From NCBI GenBank assembly GCA_934271735.1, contig CAKQSB010000017.1, positions 1-43,239 on the forward strand: 43,239 nucleotides of DNA, given 5' to 3'. Positions 1 to 7,377 of this stretch are shown here, piece after piece; positions within the stretch are counted from its first letter, which is position 1; each line of letters opens with the position of its first letter. The translations under genes and the position numbers were made by a program. The notes beneath the pieces were generated by a model, which was given only the letters and a program-made list of their open reading frames with translations, ran no database searches and was not told where the DNA came from. This DNA comes from an uncultured Clostridia bacterium (GTDB taxonomy: Bacteria > Bacillota > Clostridia > Christensenellales > Borkfalkiaceae).

Positions 1-2558
1 ATTTCGTGGCAGAACTCGATGGACGAAGGATCGCCGCCGTGTTCGCCGCAAATTCCGCAGTGAAGGTCTTTTCTCGTAGCGTGTCCGAGTTCGACAGCCA
101 TCTTCATAAGTTTGCCTACGCCGACAGTGTCAAGACGAGCGAACGGATCGGATTCGTAAATCTTAGCCGCATAGTACGAGGGAAGGAACTTGCCTGCGTC
201 GTCACGGGAGAATCCGAAAGTCATCTGCGTGAGGTCGTTAGTACCGAAGCAGAAGAATTCAGCTTCTTTAGCGATTTCGTCTGCGGTAAGAGCCGCTCTC
301 GGAATTTCGATCATCGTTCCGACTTCGTATTTAAGCTCAACGCCCGCTTCCTTAATAACCGCGTCCGCAGTTTCGACAACAGTCTTCTTGCAGTAAGCAA
401 GTTCTTTAACTTCGCCAACTAACGGAATCATTATTTCGGGAACGACGTTCCAGTCGGGATGACGTTTCTTAACCGCGATAGCCGCTTTGATAACGGCTTT
501 GGTCTGCATAACCGCAATTTCGGGATACGTTACCGCAAGACGGCAACCTCTGTGACCCATCATCGGGTTGAACTCGTGAAGCGAGTTGCAAAGCTGTTTG
601 ATTTCCGCAACGGTCTTACCCTTGGTTTTTGCGAGAAGTTCGATATCCGCGTCGTCCGTGGGAACGAATTCGTGAAGCGGCGGATCGAGGAAACGAATGG
701 TAACGGGCTGACCCTTAAGAGCTTCCATAAGTCCTTCGAAGTCTGCCTGCTGCATAGGCTCGATTTTGTCAAGCGCGGCAACTCTTTCCTCAACGGTTTC
801 GGAGCAGATCATTTCACGGAACTTATCGATTCTGCCCGGTCCGAAGAACATATGCTCGGTACGGCAAAGACCGATACCCTGAGCGCCGAGTTCTGCGGCT
901 CTCTGAGCGTCTGCGGGAGTATCCGCGTTGGTTCTTACGCCGAGAGCTTTATACTTGTCGGCGAGTTTCATTATTCTTCCGAAGTATCCGCTGTTGGGAT
1001 CTGCGGGAACAGTCTTTATAATACGATCGTAGATATGGCCGGTCGAACCGTCGAGAGAAAGTTCGCTACCCTCGCGGAAAGTCTTTCCCGCAAGAACGAA
1101 ATATTTCTCTTCTTCGTTCATCTTGATGTCTCCGCAACCGGAAACGCAGCAAGTACCCATACCTCTTGCAACGACCGCGGCGTGCGAAGTCTGTCCGCCT
1201 CTTACGGTCAGAATACCCTGAGCGTATTTCATACCCTCGATATCTTCGGGGGAAGTTTCAAGTCTTACAAGGATAACTTTCTTGCCTGCTTTACCCTGAG
1301 CGGCAGCTTCTTCCGCGGTGAATACTACCGTACCTGCGGCAGCTCCCGGAGAAGCGGCGATACCTTTGCCGACAACGTTGTTCTTGTCAGCGTCTTTAAG
1401 GTCTTTCGCGTCGAAAGTGGGGTGAAGAAGCATATCGAGCGACTTAGCGTCGATCTGCATCAAAGCTTCCTGTTCGGTGATCATACCTTCGTCGATAAGG
1501 TCGCAGGCGATTTTGATTGCAGCCGCCGCGGTTCTCTTACCGTTTCTGGTCTGAAGCATATAGAGTTTCTCGTTTTCGACGGTGAACTCCATATCCTGCA
1601 TATCGCGATAGTGATTTTCGAGCGTTTTGCAGACTTCCTGGAACTGTTTGTAAACGTTCGGGAAAATCTCTGCCATCTTAGCGATCGGCATCGGCGTTCT
1701 TACGCCCGCAACGACGTCTTCGCCCTGAGCATTCGTAAGGAATTCGCCCATAAGACCCTTTTCGCCGGTAGCGGGGTTACGGGTGAACGCAACGCCCGTT
1801 CCGCAGTTGTCGCCCATGTTACCGAACGCCATCATCTGAACGTTTACCGCAGTACCCCAGCTGTACGGGATATCGTGATCCATTCTGTAAATGTTGGCTC
1901 TGGGGTTATCCCAGCTTCTGAATACGGCTTTGATAGCCTCGAAAAGCTGAACCTTCGGGTCGGACGGGAAGTCCGTTCCGAGCTGCTTTTTATATTCCGC
2001 TTTAAACTGGTTGGCAAGAGTTTTAAGGTCGTCCGCGTCAAGCTCAACGTCCTGCGTAACGCCTTTCTTCTCTTTCATTTCGTCGATAAGCTTTTCAAAA
2101 TATTTCTTGCCGACTTCCATAACTACGTCGGAGAACATTTGAATAAATCTTCTGTAGCAGTCCCATGCCCATCTGGGGTTACCGGATTTTTTGGAAAGAA
2201 CTTCTACAACGTCCTCGTTCAAGCCGAGGTTCAAAATAGTGTCCATCATGCCGGGCATCGACGCTCTTGCTCCCGAACGAACGGAAACGAGAAGGGGATT
2301 CTCCTTATCTCCGAACTTCTTGCCGGTGATCTTTTCCATCTTTTCGATGTACTCCATAATCTCGGCCTGAATGTCGGGATTGATCTGTCTGCCGTCTTCG
2401 TAGTACTGGGTGCAAGCTTCGGTAGAGATGGTGAAGCCCTGAGGAACGGGAAGACCGATGTTGGTCATTTCCGCAAGGTTTGCGCCCTTACCGCCGAGAA
2501 GCTCGCGCATCTTAGCGTTACCTTCGGTAAAGAGGTAGACGTACTTTTTCTTTGCCAT
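1..2558 (-). CDS. ppdK: Pyruvate, phosphate dikinase (3' end cut by window edge)
   Basis: Catalyses reversible interconversion of pyruvate, ATP and phosphate with phosphoenolpyruvate, AMP and pyrophosphate in the cytosol; in anaerobic Clostridia it serves glycolysis and gluconeogenesis. About 852 codons are visible; the family is about 875 residues, so only some 20-25 C-terminal residues lie beyond position 1. The N-terminus MAKKKYVYLF with GGKGANLAEM is the ATP-grasp nucleotide-binding domain. The swivelling phosphohistidine is His459 in GGQTSHAAVVARGMG, and the C-terminal PEP/pyruvate barrel carries GLCRTEHMFF and the catalytic Cys837 in CGICGEHGGDP. The start ATG at 2556-2558 follows AGGAGG (2569-2574) at ideal spacing. 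Codon use matches the neighbours and no frame break was seen. The family call is secure. Confidence 0.97.
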   Translation of the reverse strand, partial: MAKKKYVYLFTEGNAKMRELLGGKGANLAEMTNIGLPVPQGFTISTEACTQYYEDGRQINPDIQAEIMEYIEKMEKITGKKFGDKENPLLVSVRSGARASMPGMMDTILNLGLNEDVVEVLSKKSGNPRWAWDCYRRFIQMFSDVVMEVGKKYFEKLIDEMKEKKGVTQDVELDADDLKTLANQFKAEYKKQLGTDFPSDPKVQLFEAIKAVFRSWDNPRANIYRMDHDIPYSWGTAVNVQMMAFGNMGDNCGTGVAFTRNPATGEKGLMGEFLTNAQGEDVVAGVRTPMPIAKMAEIFPNVYKQFQEVCKTLENHYRDMQDMEFTVENEKLYMLQTRNGKRTAAAAIKIACDLIDEGMITEQEALMQIDAKSLDMLLHPTFDAKDLKDADKNNVVGKGIAASPGAAAGTVVFTAEEAAAQGKAGKKVILVRLETSPEDIEGMKYAQGILTVRGGQTSHAAVVARGMGTCCVSGCGDIKMNEEEKYFVLAGKTFREGSELSLDGSTGHIYDRIIKTVPADPNSGYFGRIMKLADKYKALGVRTNADTPADAQRAAELGAQGIGLCRTEHMFFGPGRIDKFREMICSETVEERVAALDKIEPMQQADFEGLMEALKGQPVTIRFLDPPLHEFVPTDDADIELLAKTKGKTVAEIKQLCNSLHEFNPMMGHRGCRLAVTYPEIAVMQTKAVIKAAIAVKKRHPDWNVVPEIMIPLVGEVKELAYCKKTVVETADAVIKEAGVELKYEVGTMIEIPRAALTADEIAKEAEFFCFGTNDLTQMTFGFSRDDAGKFLPSYYAAKIYESDPFARLDTVGVGKLMKMAVELGHATRKDLHCGICGEHGGDPSSIEFCHE

Positions 2559-2568
2559 TTAAAATATT

Positions 2569-2574
2569 CCTCCT
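2569..2574 (-). promoter_or_regulatory. Ribosome binding site of ppdK
   Basis: Perfect AGGAGG on the minus strand, 10 bases upstream of the ATG; it fixes the ppdK start. Confidence 0.85.
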
Positions 2575-2624
2575 GAATTAAATCTCGTGAAAATAAGATT
2601 GACTTTCAACTTTTTCCATTGGTC

Positions 2625-2653
2625 ATTATAAATCATTTCCGAGATTTTTTCAA
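2625..2653 (-). promoter_or_regulatory. Predicted sigma-A promoter of ppdK
   Basis: On the minus strand TTGAAA (2648-2653) and TATAAT (2625-2630) are separated by exactly 17 bases, about 70 bases upstream of the ppdK start. Five of six -35 bases and all -10 bases match consensus. A second TATAAT-like box lies slightly further upstream with a poorer -35. Confidence 0.65.
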
Positions 2654-2826
2654 GCAAATTATATCCGAATTATCAAGAATTTGCATTTTTTTTATAAAAT
2701 TGTGCATTTCGTCATTTTACGTCGTTCCGATATTTTTTTCGTTTTTCCCGCATACAATATCTCATAAAGCTGCGCAGGCGAAGAGTTTGTCCCTCGCAAA
2801 ATCACATCTTTAAACAAAAAACGCCC

Positions 2827-2842
2827 CTATAAGTCGATTAAC
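2827..2842 (+). repeat. Dispersed 16-mer motif, copy 1 (exact)
   Basis: Exact CTATAAGTCGATTAAC followed by G. Intergenic, between the divergent ppdK and lipoprotein promoters. One of six copies in the window. Confidence 0.8.
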
Positions 2843-2939
2843 GGCGTATTTTAACGGCAATCAGAAAAAATCGTAAAACACGCAGACAAACCGGAAACAA
2901 GAAAAACGCATAATTTTGCCGTTTTTTTGCCCCGTTCGG

Positions 2940-2968
2940 TTGACACGACGGTGTTTTTGAGTTATATT
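2940..2968 (+). promoter_or_regulatory. Predicted sigma-A promoter of the lipoprotein gene
   Basis: TTGACA at 2940-2945, a 17-base spacer, and TATATT at 2963-2968, followed by a leader of about 75 bases before the start codon at 3050. The -35 is perfect and the -10 matches five of six consensus bases. Confidence 0.75.
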
Positions 2969-2978
2969 TATATAGAAG

Positions 2979-3016
2979 TATAAGTATAAGCCGCGCTCGC
3001 GCCGACAGTACTTATA
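2979..3016 (+). promoter_or_regulatory. Inverted repeat in the lipoprotein mRNA leader
   Basis: TATAAGTA (2979-2986) pairs with TACTTATA (3009-3016) around a GC-rich loop. It lies just after the predicted transcription start and could form a 5' hairpin affecting stability or initiation. Its function is unknown and the stem is only 8 AT-rich pairs. Confidence 0.35.
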
Positions 3017-3049
3017 GTTCTCCCAAACAAAAATTATCGGGAGGGTAAA

Positions 3050-4864
3050 ATGACCAAAGCTAAAACGTTGAAAATATTGGCGGTGACTTTCGCGCTCGGC
3101 GCGGCTATAGCCGTTACGGCTTCGTGCGGAGAAAAAGCCGACACGACGCCTAAGGACTACGTACTCGTCGGCAACAAAATCTGCTTATCCGACGGAACGA
3201 CGGAGGCGGAACTCGACAATCAGTACGTGACGATCGGCGGAAACGTTTACTACGTCGTAGGAAACGAAGTGGTTACGGGCATCCGCGTTATCGACGGAGT
3301 TATTTGCGATTTCGGCGAGGACGGAAAACTCACGAACGGCAGAATTTACGACTTCGAGTTCGTCCGCATAGGCGACGGCACTTATTACGCGATACAAAAC
3401 AGAGTCGCCGTAAACCCCTGCGCCATCGACGGTCGCCGGTTCGAATTCGATAAAAACGGCAAGATAATTTCCGCGCCCGAAGGAAAAGTTACCATACAAG
3501 GCAGAACTTATTTCTTCAGAAACAAAAACATCGTCGTTAATCACGCGGAATTCATCGTCGCTTCCGAAGACGTTATCGTAAACGGAGTTTGCCTTACGAA
3601 AAAAGGCGATAAATACCTCGTCCGCTACGACGAAGACGGCGTTATGATAGCGAACGTCGCGGATAAGGAAATCGTCACCGTGGACGGCAACGATTACTAC
3701 ATGGTGAAAGGCAAAGTTTATTCGGACGGCGGATTCCTCTTTATCGACGAAGCCGATCCCGCGGACGGCGCGAAGACGATAAAAAAGATTTACCATTTCG
3801 CAAAAGACAGCGGAATTATGGATAAGAACACCGTTATCGACGGATATTATCTCGGCGCGGACGGAGCGGTTACGAACCCCACGCCCGATATCAAAGTTCT
3901 TTTCACCGACAACGCCGATACGTATCTTATCATAGGAGACAGAGCCGTTATAGCGAGAAAACTCGAAGGAACCATTTCCGTTCCCGACGTTGCGCTCGGC
4001 TTTAAAAACGACGGTATATCGCCCGCAAACGACGTTTTGGTCGAAATTACGGACGCGGAATATACCTACACGGAAAAAACCGATTCGAACGGAAAATTCT
4101 CGTTCGGTTACGTTCCCGACGAAGTATGCAAACTCCTCATAACCAAAACCGACTACGTCCCCGTTACCTTGAACATCGAAAAAGGCTCGCACGAAGACAT
4201 TACGGCGATAATCGACAGAGATATGAACATTACCCTTTCGGGCGTAATTTCGGAAGCCGATATTTTAGGCTACGGAAAGGTGGGCAACATCGCGAATGCG
4301 CAACTCACTCTTACAAGAACGAGCAGCACGATCGGTTGTGTCTCGGGAATGAGTACCGACGCGGACGGCAATTACGCTTTCACCGGTCTTACCCCGGGAA
4401 TCTACGAACTTGACGTCGTTAAGGACGGTTACTACCCGTTAAAACAGATTCTCACGATTACTCCCGCGGCAGCGCCCGCTTTAAGCAACGTAAAGCTCGA
4501 AATGGTTACCGTTCACGATAAATATTCCGAACAGTTCCCCGACGGTATCGCCACGGGCGTTTTCACCGATAAGGAAACGGGCAAAGGAATTGCGGGACTT
4601 ACGATTTACGTAATCGAACATTACAACGACTTGTCGCAGACGGAAATTCCGTTCACGATAACCGAAAACGGCGAAGAAAAGGTTGTTTCCTCTTGTGAAA
4701 CGGACGAAAACGGAGCTTACGAAATCAAGCTTCCGCAAGGATATTACACTCTTCTCGTTGTGGATAAACGCGCCGGCGCGGAAGGAAAACGTTACGCAAT
4801 GTCCCGTCATTACGTAAAGATTTTCAGCTTAGAATGGTCGTTCACGCAGAACTTCGTTCTTTAA
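3050..4864 (+). CDS. Large lipoprotein: cell-wall-binding-like repeats plus carboxypeptidase-regulatory-like domains
   Basis: A 604-residue exported lipoprotein. The signal peptide ends in a lipobox with Cys26 (VTASC). Residues about 57-280 contain short units with paired aromatics and a DG-K turn, such as TYYAIQNRVA and RFEFDKNGKI, reminiscent of choline- or glucan-binding repeats but lacking the usual tryptophans. Residues about 305-590 contain three beta-sandwich units of carboxypeptidase-regulatory (CarboxypepD_reg) type, recognisable by TDSNGKFSFGYVP, TDADGNYAFTGLTPG and TDENGAYEIKLPQG. GGAGG precedes the ATG. No catalytic domain was recognised, so an adhesive or structural role at the cell surface is inferred. 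It is a single-gene unit with its own promoter and terminator. Confidence 0.75.
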   Translation: MTKAKTLKILAVTFALGAAIAVTASCGEKADTTPKDYVLVGNKICLSDGTTEAELDNQYVTIGGNVYYVVGNEVVTGIRVIDGVICDFGEDGKLTNGRIYDFEFVRIGDGTYYAIQNRVAVNPCAIDGRRFEFDKNGKIISAPEGKVTIQGRTYFFRNKNIVVNHAEFIVASEDVIVNGVCLTKKGDKYLVRYDEDGVMIANVADKEIVTVDGNDYYMVKGKVYSDGGFLFIDEADPADGAKTIKKIYHFAKDSGIMDKNTVIDGYYLGADGAVTNPTPDIKVLFTDNADTYLIIGDRAVIARKLEGTISVPDVALGFKNDGISPANDVLVEITDAEYTYTEKTDSNGKFSFGYVPDEVCKLLITKTDYVPVTLNIEKGSHEDITAIIDRDMNITLSGVISEADILGYGKVGNIANAQLTLTRTSSTIGCVSGMSTDADGNYAFTGLTPGIYELDVVKDGYYPLKQILTITPAAAPALSNVKLEMVTVHDKYSEQFPDGIATGVFTDKETGKGIAGLTIYVIEHYNDLSQTEIPFTITENGEEKVVSSCETDENGAYEIKLPQGYYTLLVVDKRAGAEGKRYAMSRHYVKIFSLEWSFTQNFVL

Positions 4865-4906
4865 AAATAATATAAATTTTCCACAAAAAGTTTTCTTTTC
4901 TAAAAC

Positions 4907-4945
4907 AAGTGGCTGCCGTAATACGACAGCCACTTTTATTTTTTA
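4907..4945 (+). terminator. Rho-independent terminator of the lipoprotein gene
   Basis: AAGTGGCTG (4907-4915) pairs with CAGCCACTT (4927-4935), followed by a T-rich run at 4934-4944. It lies 43 bases after the stop codon. Confidence 0.85.
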
Positions 4946-4949
4946 CTTT

Positions 4950-4984
4950 TTACAAAAATCGAACCGCAGATTACTGCGGTTCGA
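4950..4984 (-). terminator. Rho-independent terminator of the yqfC-recO operon
   Basis: A perfect 11-base stem, TCGAACCGCAG with CTGCGGTTCGA (4959-4984) around an ATTA loop. On the minus strand it is followed by TTTTTG. It lies 27 bases downstream of the recO stop and back to back with the plus-strand terminator. Confidence 0.85.
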
Positions 4985-5011
4985 ACTTGAATTTTTAAGA
5001 AAAAACGATGT

Positions 5012-5737
5012 TTACGACGGAATAATCGTTATGAGTTCGGAAAGACTTTTAATCGTTATACCCGAAACTTTTTCTATGTAATAACCGAAAAACCTGAGTC
5101 CGTTGCGGCGGGTTTTGTCGTCAAAATCCTTGGTTTTCCCCTCGGAAATCGCTTTGAGATACTTATACGTATCGATCGAATAGCCGCCGTCACCCTCTTT
5201 GCGGCAATTTTCGCAAACGCAGACGCCCTCTCTCGACGATAAATACACCCTGTGTTCGATCGGCTTTCCGCATCTGCCGCAAAAGGAGAGATTGAGCGCG
5301 AAACCGTTTTCGTTCACGGCGTCGTAAAAGAATTTTACGAGCAGATCGGCGGCGTTTTCCTCCCCGTAAGCAAGTTTTTTCAAAAACTCGACCAAAAGGA
5401 CGAAATGTCCCTCGGAAACAAGTCCTTCGGGCATAAATGCGTTCGTCAGCTCGAGCGCGCACGCTCCCGCGAAATACTTTTTAACATCGGTACGTACGGG
5501 ATAAAAACTGTCGAACGAATTTATTTCGATTATGGTTTTTCTTCCCGATTTTTCGGAGATGACGGCTTCCGAAAAACAAAACGGCTCGGCGATCTGTTTC
5601 ATTCCGGAGTTTATTTTTCTCACTCCTCTCGCCGCCGCGCCGATTTTCCCCTTTTCGAGAGTAAACAGGGTTAGAATTTTGTCGCTTTCCCTGTAATTCA
5701 CCCCGAAAAGCGTTATGCCGTTCACCTTGTAGTTCAT
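5012..5737 (-). CDS. recO: DNA repair protein RecO
   Basis: RecO promotes single-strand annealing and loads RecA onto SSB-coated DNA with RecR in the RecFOR pathway. This 241-residue protein has the N-terminal OB-fold (residues about 1-80, beginning MNYKVNGITLFGVNYRESDK) and a helical C-terminal half with a zinc ribbon: Cys153 and Cys156 in CGRC, then Cys173/175 and Cys178. Length is typical. It is the last gene of the conserved era-recO cluster and is followed by a terminator. Confidence 0.95.
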   Translation of the reverse strand: MNYKVNGITLFGVNYRESDKILTLFTLEKGKIGAAARGVRKINSGMKQIAEPFCFSEAVISEKSGRKTIIEINSFDSFYPVRTDVKKYFAGACALELTNAFMPEGLVSEGHFVLLVEFLKKLAYGEENAADLLVKFFYDAVNENGFALNLSFCGRCGKPIEHRVYLSSREGVCVCENCRKEGDGGYSIDTYKYLKAISEGKTKDFDDKTRRNGLRFFGYYIEKVSGITIKSLSELITIIPS

Positions 5738-5750
5738 AGTGTCGTTTGTT

Positions 5751-5846
5751 TTATTTCTTATTCTTCAATTTTTTATAAAGCATATAATAGCCCGGTTTGC
5801 CCGTTTTTTCAAACAGTTCCCAGACCTTTTCTTCGGGACTTTTCAT
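5751..5846 (-). CDS. yqzL: YqzL-like small protein (31 residues)
   Basis: A 31-codon frame between era and recO, ending 13 bases before the recO ATG. It begins MKSPEEKVWELFEKTGKPG and continues YYMLYKKLKNKK. Its position matches the Firmicutes YqzL microprotein, whose pattern is an N-terminal W-x-x-F followed by G, Y, L and K-rich residues; here VWELFEKTG and YYMLYKKL fit that pattern. No strong Shine-Dalgarno sequence precedes the ATG; instead a TATAAT box lies just upstream (about 5852-5857, minus strand). YqzL function is unknown. Synteny and motif make this more likely than a chance frame. Confidence 0.7.
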   Translation of the reverse strand: MKSPEEKVWELFEKTGKPGYYMLYKKLKNKK

Positions 5847-5873
5847 AGTCTTATTATATGCAAAAAAACGCGC

Positions 5874-5889
5874 GTTATTCGACTTATAG
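5874..5889 (-). repeat. Dispersed 16-mer motif, copy 2 (one mismatch)
   Basis: Minus-strand CTATAAGTCGAATAAC, 15 of 16 bases matching the exact copies and also followed by G. It lies in the short gap between era and the yqzL-like gene. Confidence 0.7.
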
Positions 5890-5904
5890 CCCCGCTTTCA
5901 CGAT

Positions 5905-6798
5905 TTAATCCTTATCCGTGAAGTCGTAGCCGTAATCTTTTAAAAGCGTTTCGCTATCGCGCCAGTTTTCTTTAACTTTAACGTAGGTTTTAAGAAAAAC
6001 TTTCGCGTCCAGAAAGCGTTCCATAGCTTCCCTTGCGATAGTCGAAGTTTCCTTTAACGCCTTACCGCCCTTGCCGATTATTATCGCTTTGTGGTTGGCT
6101 TTTTCGCAGACTATATCGAGGTCGATATCGTAAATTCCGTTTGATCTCCGCTCGAATTTATTGACGACCACCGCCACGCCGTGCGGAATCTCCTTGTCGT
6201 AACCGAGCAGTATTTTTTCGCGCATTATTTCGGCAATCATAAACTTTTCCGATTTATCGGAAACGGCTTCGGGATCGAAAACGTACTCGCTCTCCGGAAG
6301 GTATTTCAAAATCGTCGAAAGAAGTTCTAAGGTATTTCTTCTCTTTCTCGCGGAAACGGGAACAATTTCTTTAACGCCCTCTGCTTCGGACAAAACAAGA
6401 AGTTTTTCGGGTAAAGTTTCCTTTGGCGTTATATCGATTTTTGTAAGAGCAACGATAACGGGCGCGCCGATTTTGGTATATTTCGCAAGCAGACTTAAGT
6501 CTTCTGCCTTAATTCCGTCGTGCCAGTCGAGCGCGAAAAGAATAACGTCGGTATCGCGCGCGGTTCTGTCCACGGTTTTCTGCATACGGGAATTTAAAAG
6601 CCCCGCCGCCTTGTAAACGCCCGGCGTATCCTCGAACACTATCTGATATTCGTCGGTCGTTAAAACGCCGTAAATTCTGTCTCTCGTCGTCTGAGGTTTG
6701 GGAGAGACTATCGATATTTTTTCGCCGACCAACGCATTTACGAGCGTTGATTTTCCCGCGTTCGCTTTACCTACGACCGCAACCGTTCCGCATTTCAT
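5905..6798 (-). CDS. era: GTPase Era
   Basis: Essential GTPase that binds the 3' end of 16S rRNA and acts in 30S subunit maturation. In its 297 residues the G1 loop is GKANAGKS, G3 is DTPG, G4 is TKID and G5 is SARK. The C-terminal KH domain has the GxxG-type loop IIIGKGGKALKE. AAGGAAA precedes the ATG. The diacylglycerol/undecaprenol kinase (dgkA) and cytidine deaminase (cdd) genes often found between ybeY and era in Bacillus are absent; only 65 bases separate the two genes. Confidence 0.97.
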   Translation of the reverse strand: MKCGTVAVVGKANAGKSTLVNALVGEKISIVSPKPQTTRDRIYGVLTTDEYQIVFEDTPGVYKAAGLLNSRMQKTVDRTARDTDVILFALDWHDGIKAEDLSLLAKYTKIGAPVIVALTKIDITPKETLPEKLLVLSEAEGVKEIVPVSARKRRNTLELLSTILKYLPESEYVFDPEAVSDKSEKFMIAEIMREKILLGYDKEIPHGVAVVVNKFERRSNGIYDIDLDIVCEKANHKAIIIGKGGKALKETSTIAREAMERFLDAKVFLKTYVKVKENWRDSETLLKDYGYDFTDKD

Positions 6799-6863
6799 TC
6801 GTTATTTTCCTTTTATTCTTCTCCCCGCAAGATAAAAATCCGCGCGGATAATAACATTTCGAT

Positions 6864-7337
6864 TTATCTTGTGATATCGAGGCTTTGCATAATCTCTTCC
6901 GCCAAAGCCGTCATTTCCTCTTCGTCCGCCTTTTCGATATGGTCATAGCCGAAACAATGCAGAATCCCATGCAAAGCGAGATAGCAAACCTCTCTTTTAA
7001 GGCTATGCCCGTACTCCTCGGCTTGCTCTTTCGCTCTTTCCTTGCAAATGCAAATCGAGCCTACGAGAACGGAGTCCGTTTCATCGTCGATATCGTCGGG
7101 GAAATCTTCCTTTTTTACGTCTCTCCCCCTGATATCGTCGAGATAAGGGAAAGAAAGCACGTCGGTAACCCTGTCCACCCCTCTGTAATCGTTATTGAGC
7201 CGTCTTATTTCTTCGGGCGAGACGAAATCGAGTTCTATCGAAACGTCGCCAGTCTGATTAAGCCTTTTATATGCGGCTTCGGCGATTTTTTCGAATTCGT
7301 AAGGCTCGTCGTCCGCGCGTATTATTTTCAAAGCCAT
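6864..7337 (-). CDS. ybeY: Endoribonuclease YbeY (rRNA maturation factor)
   Basis: Single-strand-specific metal-dependent endoribonuclease for 16S rRNA 3'-end maturation and ribosome quality control. The 157-residue protein carries the zinc signature H-x3-H-x5-H at His123, His127 and His133 in HGILHCFGYDH. The upstream conserved segment NNDYRGVDRVTDVLSFP is also present. Length and gene position are typical. Confidence 0.96.
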   Translation of the reverse strand: MALKIIRADDEPYEFEKIAEAAYKRLNQTGDVSIELDFVSPEEIRRLNNDYRGVDRVTDVLSFPYLDDIRGRDVKKEDFPDDIDDETDSVLVGSICICKERAKEQAEEYGHSLKREVCYLALHGILHCFGYDHIEKADEEEMTALAEEIMQSLDITR

Positions 7338-7377
7338 ATCGGTATTTTCCGCCTGTTTTTAGATTTTTAAAGACTTA

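Larger units (their letters stand above)
2559..3049. other. Divergent intergenic region between ppdK and a lipoprotein gene
   Basis: This 491-base non-coding stretch holds the ppdK leader and promoter, one exact copy of the dispersed 16-mer (2827-2842), a strong plus-strand promoter (2940-2968) and a leader inverted repeat (2979-3016). No credible gene was seen in it on either strand. Confidence 0.7.

Noticed and set aside
459..2576. A 705-codon plus-strand open frame opposite ppdK
   Set aside because: It is the antisense shadow of a clearly recognisable ppdK reading frame; its translation has no domain pattern and the minus-strand gene has a perfect ribosome binding site.
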